Positions 18,012-25,859 of a DNA stretch of 64,000 bases are shown here, in pieces. Source of the DNA: Selenomonas sp. GACV-9 (GTDB lineage Bacteria > Bacillota > Negativicutes > Selenomonadales > Selenomonadaceae); contig FPAX01000008.1 in assembly GCA_900116485.1 (NCBI GenBank), forward strand, positions 34,005-98,004, written 5' to 3'. The translations under genes and the position numbers were made by a program. The stretch's first letter is position 1. Every line of letters starts with the position of its first letter. Under the pieces are notes generated by a model. It ran no database searches. It was not told where the DNA came from and saw nothing but the letters and a program-made list of their open reading frames with translations.

Positions 18012-18038
18012 GTAAACATATCTGATTAATATGTTTAC
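18012..18038 (-). promoter_or_regulatory. Perfect palindromic operator overlapping the metY transcription start
   Basis: gtaaacatat and atatgtttac are perfect 10-bp arms around 7 bp, directly abutting the -10 box. A repressor bound here would block initiation. The regulator is unknown. With the flanking bases, the outer half-sites TGTAAAC and GTTTACA are 15 bp apart, which loosely recalls BirA-type operators. Confidence 0.7.
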
Positions 18039-18067
18039 ATTATATCTGTAACATTGTTAAGTGTCAA
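18039..18067 (-). promoter_or_regulatory. Consensus sigma-70 promoter of metY
   Basis: On the minus strand TTGACA (18062-18067), a 17-bp spacer and TATAAT (18039-18044): a perfect consensus. Confidence 0.9.
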
Positions 18068-18076
18068 TACTTTTTG

Positions 18077-18121
18077 TAAAAAAAAGACAGGCTTTTGCGC
18101 TTATTGTGCCAAAGCCTGTCT
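18077..18121 (-). terminator. Rho-independent terminator of the exported-protein gene
   Basis: AGACAGGCTTT pairs with AAAGCCTGTCT on the minus strand and is followed by eight T. Confidence 0.85.
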
Positions 18122-18125
18122 TCTC

Positions 18126-18728
18126 TCATCTTATATTCGTTTTCCAATTCCAGACACGATCATGGACCCTTGCCCGCCGCAGGCTTTCATCCATGGCCTC
18201 GCCAGCCAGCCGTCTTACCTCACCATAGGGCATATACTCATCATCATACCGGCGCGAGGAGCGTTTCTTGAACACCTCATCAGTATAGCGGTCATAGCCG
18301 ACAATCCGTATCGAAACGTAGCTATGCAGCATTTGCCCGCGATCCCAGTTCCAGCTCATATAGGTGTACTGCTCGTAGCCTGCCACTATCGGAATCACGA
18401 CGAGGTCTGCCTGTAATTTCTCGGCCAGCGGTCTTGCCATATCCTTGAAGTCCGGCTTGCCGCCTAGTTCCGTTGCTACCTCTTTCAAGGCCTTCAGGCA
18501 GTCCGCCTCAGGAATGAATTCCACCGCCTGCAGCGTCTCATTGAGCGGCACATGCAAACTATGATCGACCTGCCGTTCCAAACGTTCCAATACCTGTTGT
18601 TCCGGCTGATTGTAGCAGGTTACCTGTATCGGCAGCTGAGCCACCCGTAAAGGAACCCGTTCTGCCGCACTCGCAGTCACAGATACCATCATCACCAAAG
18701 CAAACAACAACAAAACAACCCTACGCAA
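18126..18728 (-). CDS. Exported protein of unknown function (200 aa)
   Basis: A signal peptide (about 1-22, ASAAER) precedes a soluble mixed alpha/beta domain. A central block, LQADLVVIPIVAGYEQYTYM, is followed by VSIRIVGYDR and a basic, aromatic tail. I recognise no named family, although the style (hydrophobic beta strands reporting on a cell-envelope variable) is common in small exported proteins of Negativicutes. The start is TTG at 18728, eight nt after GGGGAGG. It lies 26 bp downstream of the YitT gene on the same strand. Confidence 0.65.
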   Translation of the reverse strand: MRRVVLLLFALVMMVSVTASAAERVPLRVAQLPIQVTCYNQPEQQVLERLERQVDHSLHVPLNETLQAVEFIPEADCLKALKEVATELGGKPDFKDMARPLAEKLQADLVVIPIVAGYEQYTYMSWNWDRGQMLHSYVSIRIVGYDRYTDEVFKKRSSRRYDDEYMPYGEVRRLAGEAMDESLRRARVHDRVWNWKTNIR

Positions 18729-18754
18729 TGAAATCTCCTCCCCTCACGCAATAA

Positions 18755-19630
18755 TCAATGAATTGCCTTCTTCTTGAATCTGCCACCAATGATATCGTGA
18801 ACAGCATTGATGGTAACAAAAGCGCTCTCATCCTTTTCGAGTACGATTTCCTTGAGCTTGTCGACCTCCAGGCGCGTGACCACGCAGTAGAGGACTTCCT
18901 TGCTCTCCCCCGTATAGCCACCCGCACCATGCAGCAGCGTCACACCGCGGCCCAGACGGTCATTGAGCGCCGACGTGATCTCATCATGCTCATTCGTCAC
19001 GATCATGACAGCATATGACTCATCAAGGCCCTTGATGACCACATCGATCATCTTTGAGATGACGAAATACGCCACCAGTGAGTACATCGCCTTATCCCAG
19101 CCATAGAGAAGGCCTGCACTAGATAAGATGAAGAGGTTGATGAACATGACAACCTCACCGACTGAGAATACAGACTTCTTATCCATGATGATAGCCACGA
19201 TCTCTGTACCATCAAGACTGCCACCGGCACGGATGATAAGGCCGACACCAAGACCATCGATGATGCCGCCAAATATGGCCGCCAGGAATGGGTCATCCGT
19301 TACCCGCGGGAACGGAGCGAACACGGCCGACCAGACTGCCAGGAAACAGATGGCTATGAGCGTCGCAATGGCAAAATTCTGACCAATCTGCTTGTAGCCT
19401 AGATATAGGAACGGGATATTCAGCAGAACCAGGAACACACCCAGCGACAGCCCCGTCAGTGAACTCATCATGATGGAGACACCGACGATACCGCCATCGA
19501 TGACGTTATTCGGGATCAGGAACAGCTCCAGACCTACTGCGGCAATGATCGCGCCGAAGAATATCGTCAGGTACTTCTTCACATAAAACGACTTGGGACG
19601 ATGCTGGACAATCTTTTTCTTTTCTACCAT
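18755..19630 (-). CDS. YitT-family membrane protein (DUF161/DUF2179)
   Basis: A 291-residue protein with about five or six membrane helices (about 18-180). A C-terminal cytosolic DUF2179 domain (about 205-285) contains RGVTLLHGAGGYTGESKEVL and ends at a basic tail. This two-part layout is diagnostic of the YitT family, suspected transporters of unknown substrate. The start is taken as ATG at 19630, behind GGGAGTG; a TTG one codon upstream is possible. It is upstream of the small exported protein and likely cotranscribed with it. Confidence 0.85.
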   Translation of the reverse strand: MVEKKKIVQHRPKSFYVKKYLTIFFGAIIAAVGLELFLIPNNVIDGGIVGVSIMMSSLTGLSLGVFLVLLNIPFLYLGYKQIGQNFAIATLIAICFLAVWSAVFAPFPRVTDDPFLAAIFGGIIDGLGVGLIIRAGGSLDGTEIVAIIMDKKSVFSVGEVVMFINLFILSSAGLLYGWDKAMYSLVAYFVISKMIDVVIKGLDESYAVMIVTNEHDEITSALNDRLGRGVTLLHGAGGYTGESKEVLYCVVTRLEVDKLKEIVLEKDESAFVTINAVHDIIGGRFKKKAIH

Positions 19631-19809
19631 CAACTCACACTCCCATGATAATCTTCTACCTATCTATATTATAGCCAAGTTCTCGCTTTTCCTGCCATTA
19701 ATTTTTAATAAAATTCGTGACTTTGGTCAACGATTATCGTTTTGGTCGGTGTTTTTTGCCAGACCATGCCCTTTTATAATTTTTTTTGCGGGGTTTATCG
19801 TGCTTTTGA

Positions 19810-19838
19810 TTGACTTTGACGGACTTTAGTTGTATTAT
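19810..19838 (+). promoter_or_regulatory. Promoter of the fructose operon with a repeated GACTTT motif
   Basis: TTGACT (19810-19815), a 17-bp spacer and TATTAT (19833-19838). The spacer holds a second GGACTTTAG, so tgacttt/ggacttt form a direct repeat inside the promoter, a plausible FruR site (inference). Confidence 0.65.
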
Positions 19839-19862
19839 ATTAAGAAATAAGGAGTGATAGCC

Positions 19863-20612
19863 ATGCTTACGGAAGAACGTTATGCAACGATTCTCCGCAT
19901 TCTCGAAGAGAAAAAGGCTGTTACCGTACTGGATCTGACCAAGGCTCTCGATGCCTCGGAATCCACCGTCCGCCGCGACCTCACGGCGCTGCACAAAAGC
20001 GGCCGCCTCTACAAGGTCTACGGCGGCGCTACTTCCATCGACAACAATTACAGCTCGTCGGAGGAAGATATGAAGACGAAGCGCGATCTTTATCCTGAAG
20101 AAAAGATCGCCATTGCCCGCAAGGCAGCCAGTCTCATCAAGCGCAAGGATTTCGTCTACATCGATGCCGGTTCTACCACCTTGCGCATGATTGACTTCTT
20201 GACTGAAACCAGTGCCGTGTATGTAACGAACGGCATTTCCCATGCAGCCCGTCTTGCTGCCAAGGGTTTCAAGGTCTTCATCCTCGGCGGTGAAATCAAG
20301 GCCGTCACTGAAGCTGTGGTCGGTACAGAGGCACTGAATAATCTGAAAGCTTACAACTTTACGAAAGGATTCTTCGGTACCAACGGTATCAGCACCAAAT
20401 CCGGTTTTTCTACGCCAGACTCGAGCGAAGGCATCATCAAAGGCGCAGCCCTTTCCCGCTGCAGCCATGCATTCGTCCTGGCCGACCGATCGAAATTCAA
20501 CAAGATTTCGCCAATTACTTTTGCCAATATCTCCAGTGCCTCGATCATCACGGGACAGCTGGAAGATAAGAAGTATCGGGACTACACTACTATCATTGAG
20601 GGGGATTTATAA
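19863..20612 (+). CDS. fruR: DeoR-family repressor of the fructose operon
   Basis: A 249-residue DeoR regulator. The N-terminal helix-turn-helix (about 18-40, LTKALDASESTVRRDLTALH) precedes a sugar-phosphate-sensing DeoRC domain with YIDAGSTTLRMIDFL (about 97-111) and GFFGTNGISTKSGFSTPD (about 165-182). The start is ATG at 19863, 8 nt after AAGGAG; a GTG three codons upstream overlaps the ribosome site. It is the first gene of fruR-fruK-fruA and ends 3 bp before fruK. It is probably relieved by fructose 1-phosphate (family knowledge). Confidence 0.9.
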   Translation: MLTEERYATILRILEEKKAVTVLDLTKALDASESTVRRDLTALHKSGRLYKVYGGATSIDNNYSSSEEDMKTKRDLYPEEKIAIARKAASLIKRKDFVYIDAGSTTLRMIDFLTETSAVYVTNGISHAARLAAKGFKVFILGGEIKAVTEAVVGTEALNNLKAYNFTKGFFGTNGISTKSGFSTPDSSEGIIKGAALSRCSHAFVLADRSKFNKISPITFANISSASIITGQLEDKKYRDYTTIIEGDL

Positions 20613-20615
20613 CTC

Positions 20616-21524
20616 ATGATCTACACCGTAACATTCAACCCATCGCTGGACTACATCGTCCGTCTGGACAAGTTCACGGCTGGCAGCATCAATCGTGTGA
20701 ACTACGAACAAGTCCTGGCCGGTGGCAAGGGCATCAACGTGTCCATCGTTCTCAAGAACCTCGGCCATGAGAGTACGGCTCTGGGTTTCCTCGCCGGCTT
20801 CACTGGCGAAGAGATCAAGAACCAGCTCAAGGACTTCGGCGTCAAGAGCGACTTCGTCCAGCTCGAGAATGGATTCTCGCGCATCAATGTCAAAGCCAAG
20901 GCTGACTGCGAGACCGAGATCAATGGCCAGGGCCCGGACATCAGCGAGGCAAAACGCGAAGAGCTCTTTGCCCAGCTCGACAAGCTGCAGGAAGGCGACA
21001 CGCTGGTACTGGCTGGTTCCATTCCGAAGACCCTGCCGGATGACATCTACCAGAAGATCATGGCCCGCCTTGACGGCAAAGGCATCCGCATCGTCGTCGA
21101 CGCAGAGAAGAAATTGCTGCTGAACGTTCTGCAGTACCATCCGTTCCTCATCAAGCCGAACAACCATGAGCTTGGTGATATGTTCGGCGTGACGCTTACT
21201 TCTGATGAAGAAATCATCACCTATGCCAAGAAACTGCAGGAGAAAGGTGCCCAGAACGTACTGATTTCCATGGCTGGTGACGGTGCTATCCTGCTGACGG
21301 CTGAAGGCCAGTCCTACAAGTGCCCGGCACCGAAAGGCAAGCTCATCAACTCCGTCGGCGCTGGCGACTCGATGGTTGCTGGTTTCATCACGGGCTACAT
21401 GGAGTCCAATGGCGACTTCGAGAAAGCCTTCCACATGGGCGTTGCTACAGGCTCGGCCTCCGCCTTCAGCGAAAACCTCGCTACGCGTCCTGAGGTTGAG
21501 GCACTGCTGGCCACCATTGCCTAA
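20616..21524 (+). CDS. fruK: 1-phosphofructokinase
   Basis: A 302-residue PfkB-family kinase that phosphorylates fructose 1-phosphate to fructose 1,6-bisphosphate. The signatures are GGKGINVSIVLKNLG (about 35-49) and the catalytic block NSVGAGDSMVAGF (about 244-256) with the Asp base. The start is ATG at 20616, behind GAGGGGGA and tightly spaced to fruR. Context between FruR and the fructose EII settles the substrate over tagatose 6-phosphate. Confidence 0.93.
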   Translation: MIYTVTFNPSLDYIVRLDKFTAGSINRVNYEQVLAGGKGINVSIVLKNLGHESTALGFLAGFTGEEIKNQLKDFGVKSDFVQLENGFSRINVKAKADCETEINGQGPDISEAKREELFAQLDKLQEGDTLVLAGSIPKTLPDDIYQKIMARLDGKGIRIVVDAEKKLLLNVLQYHPFLIKPNNHELGDMFGVTLTSDEEIITYAKKLQEKGAQNVLISMAGDGAILLTAEGQSYKCPAPKGKLINSVGAGDSMVAGFITGYMESNGDFEKAFHMGVATGSASAFSENLATRPEVEALLATIA

Positions 21525-21577
21525 TCATTTGCTAGTATCATAAAATCATTATACATTATTCAAAAAGGAGAGATACC

Positions 21578-23473
21578 ATGCGTATTACTGATTTGCTCAA
21601 GAGCGACAGCATCCTGCTGGGTGCGGCTCCGGCTGACAAAGCCGCTGCAATCAATCAGCTCGCTGACCTCATGGAGGCTGGCGGCAACCTGTCCGACAAG
21701 GAACAGTACACGAAAGACGTCTTTGCCCGTGAAGCTTCGGGCACGACGGGCCTCGGTGATGGCATTGCCACGCCGCATGCCAAGAGCGCAGGCGTTAAAG
21801 CAGCTGGCCTTGCTGCCATGACAGTTCCATCTGGCATGGATTTCGAGTCCATGGATGGCAACCCGAGCCGCTTGTTCTTCATGATCGCTGCACCGGATTC
21901 GGCCAACGATGAGCACCTTGCCATCCTGTCGAAACTCGCTACGATGATCATGGACCCGGATTTCAAAGAAGCACTGATTGCCGCTAAGACGAAGGAAGAA
22001 TTCCTCAAACTCGTCGACGACAAAGAAGACGGCAAATTCGTTGCTCCGGCTGCTGCTGAGGAAGAAGAGGCAGCTCCGGTATCCGATCATATCCAGGTTC
22101 TCGCCGTTACGGCTTGCCCGACGGGTATTGCTCATACCTTCATGGCTGCCGAAAGCCTTGAACAGCACGCCAAGAAACGCGGCATCAGCATCAAAGTCGA
22201 GACCAACGGCTCCGGCGGTGCCAAGAACGTCCTGACGGATGAAGAAATCGCAGCTGCTGACGGCATCATCGTCGCTGCTGACAAGAACGTCGCTATGGCC
22301 CGTTTCGCTGGCAAGCGCGTCGTCATCACGAAGGTTGCTGACGGCATCAACAAGGCGGATGAACTGCTCGACCGCGCTCTTTCGGGCAATGCTCCAGTAT
22401 ACCAGGCTAATGGATCCGACGAGTCCGAAGGCGCTGCTGACGTTGCTGGCGAGAGCCTTGGCCGTCAGATCTACAAGCACCTCATGAACGGCGTCAGCCA
22501 CATGCTGCCGTTCGTCGTTGGCGGTGGTATCCTGATTGCCCTTGCCTTCCTGCTCGATGACTACTCCATCGACCCGAAAAACTTCGGTTCCAACACGCCG
22601 GTTGCTAAATTCTTCAAGGACATCGGTGGCGCTGCCTTCGGCTTCATGCTGCCGGTTCTCGCAGGTTTCATCTCCATGTCCATTGCGGATCGCCCGGGTC
22701 TTGCTGTCGGTTTCGTCGGCGGCGCTCTGGCTGGCACGACTGGTTCCGGCTTCCTCGGCGCTCTCGTCGCTGGTTTCGTCGGCGGTTATGCCGTAAACTT
22801 CCTCAAGAAAGCATTCAGCTGCCTGCCGGAATCCCTGGACGGTATCAAACCGGTCCTGCTCTATCCGTTCTTTGGCATCCTGATCATCGGCGTCATCAGC
22901 ATGTTCGTCATTGCTCCGCCGGTTGGTGCGCTGAACACCTGGATGGTTGAAACGCTCAAGAACATGGACCCGAATGCCCGCATCCTGCTCGGTATCGTCA
23001 TGGGTGGTATGATGGCGGTTGACATGGGCGGCCCGATCAACAAGGCTGCTTATGTAACGGGTACTGGTCTCTTAGCATCTGGCGAATTCCACGTCATGGC
23101 TGCTGTCATGGCTGGTGGTATGGTTCCGCCGCTCGCCATTGCTCTCTGCACGACGTTCTTCAAGAACCGCTTCACGGAAAGTGAGCGCAAGGCTGGTGTG
23201 ACGAACTATGTCATGGGCCTTTCCTTCATCACGGAGGGTGCTATCCCGTTCGCAGCTGGTGACCCGCTGCGCGTCATCCCGTCGATGGTTATCGGTTCCG
23301 CTACGGCTGGTGCTCTGACCATGGCTTTTGACTGCACGCTGCGTGCTCCGCACGGCGGTATCTTCGTCGTTCCGACGATTGGCAACCCGGTCATGTACCT
23401 CGTTGCTATCCTCGTCGGCGCTATCGTCGGCTGTGCTATCCTCTCTGTGCTCAAAAAACCGCTCAAAGGATAA
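21578..23473 (+). CDS. fruA: PTS fructose-specific enzyme IIABC
   Basis: A 631-residue fused fructose permease that imports fructose as fructose 1-phosphate. EIIA is at about 1-150, with the phospho-His loop GIATPHAKS. EIIB is at about 170-270, with CPTGIAHTFMAAE holding the phospho-Cys. A short linker leads to EIIC at about 285-630 with eight or more helices. The domain order A-B-C is complete. The start is ATG at 21578, behind AAAGGAGAG. HPr and enzyme I are not in this window. A strong terminator follows. Confidence 0.95.
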   Translation: MRITDLLKSDSILLGAAPADKAAAINQLADLMEAGGNLSDKEQYTKDVFAREASGTTGLGDGIATPHAKSAGVKAAGLAAMTVPSGMDFESMDGNPSRLFFMIAAPDSANDEHLAILSKLATMIMDPDFKEALIAAKTKEEFLKLVDDKEDGKFVAPAAAEEEEAAPVSDHIQVLAVTACPTGIAHTFMAAESLEQHAKKRGISIKVETNGSGGAKNVLTDEEIAAADGIIVAADKNVAMARFAGKRVVITKVADGINKADELLDRALSGNAPVYQANGSDESEGAADVAGESLGRQIYKHLMNGVSHMLPFVVGGGILIALAFLLDDYSIDPKNFGSNTPVAKFFKDIGGAAFGFMLPVLAGFISMSIADRPGLAVGFVGGALAGTTGSGFLGALVAGFVGGYAVNFLKKAFSCLPESLDGIKPVLLYPFFGILIIGVISMFVIAPPVGALNTWMVETLKNMDPNARILLGIVMGGMMAVDMGGPINKAAYVTGTGLLASGEFHVMAAVMAGGMVPPLAIALCTTFFKNRFTESERKAGVTNYVMGLSFITEGAIPFAAGDPLRVIPSMVIGSATAGALTMAFDCTLRAPHGGIFVVPTIGNPVMYLVAILVGAIVGCAILSVLKKPLKG

Positions 23474-23495
23474 TCAAGATTCGTACATATAGTAA

Positions 23496-23535
23496 GAGCA
23501 GCGGCAAACGCATTGCGTTTGCCGCTGCTCTTTTT
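23496..23535 (+). terminator. Rho-independent terminator of the fructose operon
   Basis: gagcagcggcaaacg pairs with cgtttgccgctgctc and is followed by five T. It also lies at the end of the convergent gene at 23541. Confidence 0.9.
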
Positions 23536-23540
23536 CTATA

Positions 23541-24020
23541 TCATAGCCCCCAGAACGAATGGATCTGCATGTTCTGGATGCTTGCCATCACCGAGGTCTG
23601 CAAAGCCGTCGTCAGCGCCTTGCCAAGCTGCTGGGAGGCCTCCACGCCGATGGAGGGATTCAGGATACCACTGTTGTTCAGCTCATTGAGCCAAGCAATA
23701 TCCTGGGTGATTTCCTTCAGCGACTGCTGGTTGATCGCCCGCTGCTGCCGCTTGTAATAGCTCATCAGGTAGTTCTGCGCATCATGACGGTCTGACCAGA
23801 AGCTGTCCATAAGGGCCAGCTTATACTGCGTGATATCCACCTCATTGAGCGTCTTATCCCATTCCTCCTGCTCTCTCTTTACCTGTTCCCATATATCCCT
23901 ATAGCTCTGTGTCTTTTCGCCGCTGTCGCTGTCCTTGACACTCTTCTTCCCATTCTTATCCCTCTGCAGCGCTGCCAGCTTCTGCAATACCAGCAGCGAA
24001 TCCATATTCACGCCTGCCAT
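23541..24020 (-). CDS. Soluble protein of unknown function (159 aa)
   Basis: A polar, largely helical protein. The charged N-terminal third (KNGKKSVKDSDSGEKTQSYRD) is followed by a helix with DIWEQVKREQEEWDKTL and a Gln-rich middle. It has no signal peptide, membrane helix or family signature I recognise. The start is taken as ATG at 24020, with GGGAGGTG upstream; an in-frame start 15 codons earlier lacks a good site. It sits downstream of the cytidine-deaminase-like gene, separated by a hairpin. Confidence 0.6.
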   Translation of the reverse strand: MAGVNMDSLLVLQKLAALQRDKNGKKSVKDSDSGEKTQSYRDIWEQVKREQEEWDKTLNEVDITQYKLALMDSFWSDRHDAQNYLMSYYKRQQRAINQQSLKEITQDIAWLNELNNSGILNPSIGVEASQQLGKALTTALQTSVMASIQNMQIHSFWGL

Positions 24021-24066
24021 GCTGCGCACCTCCCTTTCTCCATATATCGGCGAAAACGCGCGCAAA

Positions 24067-24095
24067 CTTAAAGCCGTCCCGCTAACGGGACGGCT
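24067..24095 (-). terminator. Terminator-like hairpin after the cytidine-deaminase-like gene
   Basis: AGCCGTCCCG/CGGGACGGCT is a perfect stem with a 4-nt loop. The T tract (TTTAAGTTT) is weak. Confidence 0.6.
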
Positions 24096-24101
24096 GAATC
24101 G

Positions 24102-24527
24102 TCAAAATACGTTTTCCTCACGTGCCTGTATCGCATTGTCGATAAGCTCACGTGCACATGGCATAAGCTCGTCAAGGGTAGTCGTCTTGAGCACACCATA
24201 CATATTGGCCATGATGATTTCCTGCACGTTGAACTCTGCCAGCAGCTGGCAGACAGCACCATTCGGAATGAATGGCTTCTCCGTGTCAGCAATCACGGCA
24301 ATACCGTCAAATTCCCGCTTGCCATCAGCAATAGCACGATACATGGCCACTTCCTCGGCAAAGACCGTCAGGCGCGGGATGGCGTTCTCTATGTTGCACC
24401 CCGTGTAGAATGTGCCATCACTAGCGAGCACACAAGCACCAATAGCTGCTTTGCCATAAGGTACATACGCATTGTCCATGGCCTGCATAGCGACGCGTAC
24501 CATCGTATCCACGATTTCTGTATTCAT
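24102..24527 (-). CDS. Cytidine-deaminase-like protein lacking the zinc-binding cysteines
   Basis: 141 residues align end to end with homotetrameric cytidine deaminases: NAYVPYGKAAIGACVL, then GCNIENA, then the active-site helix. The zinc ligands are missing. The usual C-A-E reads F56-A57-E58, and the usual P-C-G-A-C reads P88-N89-G90-A91-V92, so all three cysteines are replaced while the catalytic Glu (E58) remains. The frame is intact, with ATG at 24527 behind a weak AGAGGGTT about 8 nt upstream. This suggests a maintained protein that is not a standard zinc deaminase. It may be a pseudoenzyme or nucleoside-binding protein (inference). Confidence 0.75.
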   Translation of the reverse strand: MNTEIVDTMVRVAMQAMDNAYVPYGKAAIGACVLASDGTFYTGCNIENAIPRLTVFAEEVAMYRAIADGKREFDGIAVIADTEKPFIPNGAVCQLLAEFNVQEIIMANMYGVLKTTTLDELMPCARELIDNAIQAREENVF

Positions 24528-24625
24528 TCCAAACCCTCTCCTTCTGACTGAAAAGCCGTATCATTCTCTTGGATATTATTCCGCACCCATAGCCAAAAAT
24601 CCTTTTGCTAGCAAAATAAAATCCC

Positions 24626-25306
24626 TCAGACTACATCGACACGCAGCACACCATCAATCTGGCGCACTGCCTCCACAATGGTAACACTCTTGATGCTCTG
24701 CTTGTTGAATATCTCAAAATCGATATACATGCAGCGCGCATCGCTATCATCCACCTCGTCCTCGTCAGCCTTGACCTTGACGCCACGTACCTTGAGCTGC
24801 AGATCCTCAAGACAGCGGCTGATGCGCATGAGCTGTCCCGGCTTGTCTACCGTATGGATAGTCAGTGACAGATTCTTCTCATGATCCACCCAGTCATCAA
24901 GACGTGACAGGCTCCCAAGCGTCACAAAGACCAGCGCCGTCGTGAGAAGTGCCCCCGAATAGAAGCCTCCACCTACCGCCAGGCCAACACCAGCCACCAC
25001 CCATAGGCAAGCTGCCGTCGTCAGTCCCGTTACCGTCAGCCCCTCCTTCATGATGGCACCTGCACCAAGGAAACCGATGCCGCTGACCACCTGCGCCGCC
25101 AGACGCGCCGGATCGGCATTTGTCAGCCCTTCGACTTTCTGGTACAAAGCCTGGGACAACACCATGATGAGACAGGCCCCCAGACAAACCAGCACGTTTG
25201 TCCGCAGTCCTGCCGACTTGCGGCGTGACTGCCGCTCATAACCGATAATGCCGCCCAGGACACAGGACAATACGAGCCGTAAGAACAATTCGCCTTCTGA
25301 CAGCAT
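24626..25306 (-). CDS. mgtC: MgtC/SapB-family membrane protein
   Basis: A 226-residue protein. Four to five N-terminal helices (about 6-135) contain the signatures IGYERQSRRKSAGLRTNVLV, GIGFLGAGAIMKEG and TTAACLWVVAGVGLAVGGG. A C-terminal cytosolic ACT-like domain (about 145-226) follows. The family is linked to magnesium limitation and membrane-potential control, not to transport itself. The start is taken as ATG at 25306 (GGGGAG 8 nt upstream) rather than the in-frame ATG at 25348. It is divergent from the LCP gene across the DnaA-box cluster. Confidence 0.88.
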   Translation of the reverse strand: MLSEGELFLRLVLSCVLGGIIGYERQSRRKSAGLRTNVLVCLGACLIMVLSQALYQKVEGLTNADPARLAAQVVSGIGFLGAGAIMKEGLTVTGLTTAACLWVVAGVGLAVGGGFYSGALLTTALVFVTLGSLSRLDDWVDHEKNLSLTIHTVDKPGQLMRISRCLEDLQLKVRGVKVKADEDEVDDSDARCMYIDFEIFNKQSIKSVTIVEAVRQIDGVLRVDVV

Positions 25307-25392
25307 AATCTCATCTCCCCATCCATTAATCGTTATGATATTCGCCATTTATCCTGGATTATCCTGCTTTTGCAAAAGCAAACAATCTTTCG

Positions 25393-25627
25393 TTATCCAC
25401 AAAACAATCCACACCTGTGGATAACAAAAGCGAACACAGCTAAAAATTTTCACTTTCTTTCTATAATATATAAGTGACTTGTTTATAATGTTCTTAAAAT
25501 CAGCCCCATTTCCTGTGGATATTGTGGATAAATCCGTGGATAACCCCATATATTAGGTCAATATTCCAGATATTTTCCATATTTAGTGGTTTTATCCCTC
25601 GATTTTATCCCCCATTTCTGTGGATAA
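25393..25627. promoter_or_regulatory. Cluster of DnaA boxes remote from dnaA
   Basis: Four perfect 9-mers matching TTATCCACA or its complement lie at 25393-25401, 25416-25424, 25523-25531 and 25619-25627. Two single-mismatch boxes lie at 25514-25522 and 25535-25543, and weaker TTATCC motifs surround them. An AT-rich tract (25441-25500) sits between. The cluster fills a 553-bp divergent gap (25307-25859) and is about 30 kb from dnaA. No believable gene lies in this stretch. Confidence 0.75.
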
Positions 25628-25777
25628 TCCTGCTCACAAAACAAGGTTTACAATACAGGCGCTTTTATCTCCAGAAATAAGTTTTTCTATAAACATGACA
25701 ATTCCCAGAATCTCCCCGCTATTTTCAGAAACATGGCGTAAGATTTTACATATATACGCGCAATATAAAAAATGTAA

Positions 25778-25806
25778 TTGCACAATGACGCGTATCTCTT
25801 TATAAT
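25778..25806 (+). promoter_or_regulatory. Promoter of the LCP-family gene
   Basis: TTGCAC (25778-25783), a 17-bp spacer and TATAAT (25801-25806), 53 bp before the start codon. Confidence 0.75.
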
Positions 25807-25859
25807 AGCTATATGGTTAATAACACCTGTACGGAACTAAACGAAAAGAAGGTATGACT

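Noticed and set aside
18012..18038. Identification of the metY operator as a BirA (biotin repressor) site
   Set aside because: The half-sites TGTAAAC and GTTTACA 15 bp apart are only loosely similar, and metY has no tie to biotin; I left the regulator open.
25349..25805. Short frames (25349-25549 minus; 25620-25805 plus) across the DnaA-box cluster
   Set aside because: No ribosome sites and no known similarity; they arise by chance in AT-rich DNA with boxes.
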